Shown here: one piece after another, positions 62,809-64,000 of the stretch | Layout of the letters: each line of letters begins with the position of its first letter | Numbering within the stretch: position 1 is the first letter of the stretch | From: an uncultured Paludibaculum sp. | GTDB taxonomy: Bacteria; Acidobacteriota; Terriglobia; Bryobacterales; Bryobacteraceae | DNA: 64,000 nucleotides | NCBI RefSeq assembly: GCF_963665245.1 | Contig: NZ_OY762269.1 | Location: forward strand, 2,300,501 to 2,364,500 | Direction of reading: 5' to 3' | Program-made: the position numbers and the translations under genes | The notes under the pieces: model-generated | Databases searched by the model: none | What the model saw: only the letters and a program-made list of their open reading frames with translations | Told to the model about the DNA's origin: nothing

Positions 62809-63771
62809 ATGACCCTCATGCCCGCCGGAGAGTCCAGCCTGCTACCAAACCGGCAGCAGGAGTTGAGGGAAGAGCTGGCCCGCAGGATTGCGGCATGCGT
62901 TGGCTTGGAACAGAAGCGGATCACGGAAGTGCCGGGCCTCACGGTGCACCGGCGAACGGCTCCGACTCCGCCCTGTTCGATGACCTACGAGCCGAGCCTG
63001 ATCCTGACGGCGCAGGGCCGCAAGCGGGTGGAAATCGGTGGCAAGGCCTTCACCTATGGGTCGTCCCACTACCTGCTGGCCTCAGTGGCGCTCCCGGTGG
63101 TTGCCAGAGTCATAGAAGCAAGTGAACAGACGCCGTGCCTGGCCCTGTCGTTGAAGCTGCAAATGCCCGTTGTCAGGGAGCTTCTCAGCCGGGACGAGTT
63201 TGTGGTTGCTCCCCAGGCGGGCAAAGGTCCGGCCATTGCCATCGGAGAGCTCACCGTGGAATTGCTGGACTCCTTCTGCCGGCTCATGCGGCTTTTGGAT
63301 CAACCTCGGGAGATTGATTTTCTCCACGGCTTGATCGAACGCGAGATTATCTTCCGCGTCCTGCAAGGGCCGGAGGGGGCTCGCCTTCGCACCATTGCGA
63401 CGTTGGGTGACCAGAGCTACCGGACGGCAAAAGCAATTGCCTGGATCAAAGACAATTATGCTAAACCGCTCCGCGTCGAGGAACTCGCGGAAATTGCCGG
63501 CATGGGTGTCTCCACGCTGCACCACCACTTCCGCGCCCTGACGGCGATGAGCCCGCTTCAGTATCAGAAGCAGATCCGGCTCCAGGAGGCGCGGACGCGG
63601 ATGTCGATCGAGGGTTTGGATGTAGGAAGCGCTGCCCTGGAGGTCGGTTACGAGAGCGCCAGCCAGTTCACGCGAGAGTACAAACGCCTTTTCGGCCAGA
63701 CGCCGATGCGGGATACACGGGCTGTTCGTTCGAACGATCCTGCGCAATTGGAACCCCTCGGGGTTCGCTAG
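62809..63771 (+). CDS. AraC-family regulator, YqhC-like
   Basis: 320 residues. AAGGAG site before ATG. The N-terminal AraC_N cupin domain (GLTVHRRTAPTPPCSMTYEPSLILTAQGRKRV) is typical of regulators of aldehyde-reductase genes such as YqhC. Two C-terminal HTHs: VEELAEIAGMGVSTLHHHFRALTAMSPLQYQKQ and VGSAALEVGYESASQFTREYKRLFG. It is encoded 171 bp from and divergent to the aldo/keto reductase gene, so it likely controls that cluster. Confidence 0.9.
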   Translation: MTLMPAGESSLLPNRQQELREELARRIAACVGLEQKRITEVPGLTVHRRTAPTPPCSMTYEPSLILTAQGRKRVEIGGKAFTYGSSHYLLASVALPVVARVIEASEQTPCLALSLKLQMPVVRELLSRDEFVVAPQAGKGPAIAIGELTVELLDSFCRLMRLLDQPREIDFLHGLIEREIIFRVLQGPEGARLRTIATLGDQSYRTAKAIAWIKDNYAKPLRVEELAEIAGMGVSTLHHHFRALTAMSPLQYQKQIRLQEARTRMSIEGLDVGSAALEVGYESASQFTREYKRLFGQTPMRDTRAVRSNDPAQLEPLGVR

Positions 63772-63836
63772 CGAGTAGCCAGTCGCATGGGGTTCTCGCT
63801 AAGCCTCATCGCCGCGCTGCCCGAAAGTGGCTCAGG

Positions 63837-63864
63837 CCTCAAGCCGGATGCCGGAGGCTTGAGG
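63837..63864. terminator. hairpin downstream of araC-type gene
   Basis: CCTCAAGCC / GGCTTGAGG (9 bp), extended by inner GG/CC pairs around an ATG loop with one bulged base. It lies 65 bp past the regulator stop. No T-run follows, so terminator function is uncertain. The rest of 63772-64000 shows no gene. Confidence 0.45.
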
Positions 63865-64000
63865 ACCGGTACCGGGCAACGCCATGGTGTCCGGCTCCGA
63901 CCCGAGTCGCCAGACCGGACACGATTCTGCCCATCACGCTCCGCCATCGCGCCTGATTCGCTTGGGAGGAATTCGTTCCGTCTTGTTTGTCGGTGTTGGA

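Overview
The window is one contiguous stretch of a high-G+C, Gram-negative chromosome. Its content suggests an acidobacterium of the Solibacteres/Bryobacterales type: an Oar-like TonB receptor C-terminus, two families of secreted alpha-L-rhamnosidase, two DUF1080 proteins, DUF4252 proteins behind an ECF sigma factor, a PEP-CTERM protein, a Ser/Thr kinase, Tat-exported hydrolases, and proteins with the ANRANA..STGPRT N-terminus. The taxon is inferred from gene families; no rRNA or tRNA gene was seen.

Layout. 1-7.3 kb: rhamnoside-use block (TonB receptor end, MFS permease, L-fucose/L-arabinose isomerase-like protein, GH106). 7.3-12.7 kb: a large secreted protein and a secreted animal-type haem peroxidase. 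12.8-14.3 kb: an intact IS1202-type element with an 18-bp target duplication placed against a hairpin terminator. 14.4-18.9 kb: minus-strand signalling genes (Ser/Thr kinase, haem-c HAMP sensor, ECF sigma, membrane anti-sigma-like protein, two secreted proteins). 19-24 kb: PEP-CTERM protein, GH78 rhamnosidase and a sigma-54 activator. 24.1-36.1 kb: mostly housekeeping and small operons (LplT-like MFS, DUF2157/GDYXXLXY/CREST set, TPR protein, lspA, a Fur regulator, DUF1080, DUF4097-like, DUF362, a SurA-like PPIase, fabD).

36.1-51.6 kb is the accessory region. It starts with two ANRANA-type proteins, an IS91-type transposase with a partner tyrosine recombinase, and a DDE transposase. A defence island follows: a membrane protein, a complete QatABCD anti-phage operon and an upstream FRG-domain gene coupled to a small ORF broken at a G6 run. 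GreB and a decayed integrase (in-frame amber, catalytic Tyr replaced by His) close it. The island looks less G+C-rich by eye than its flanks.

51.7-64 kb: a zinc-ribbon protein, an EreA/ChaN-like protein, a marR-DUF1398 operon whose promoter is built into a double palindrome, two gene remnants, and then a minus-strand catabolic cluster (carboxylesterase, two alpha/beta hydrolases, cupin-CMD fusion, two aldo/keto reductases) divergent from an AraC regulator.

The strongest system in the window is the Qat operon. It is a described system (ATPase, QatB, QueC-like, TatD-like). The less explored parts are its upstream FRG and G6 small-gene module, the haem-sensor/kinase pair, and the marR promoter-operator.
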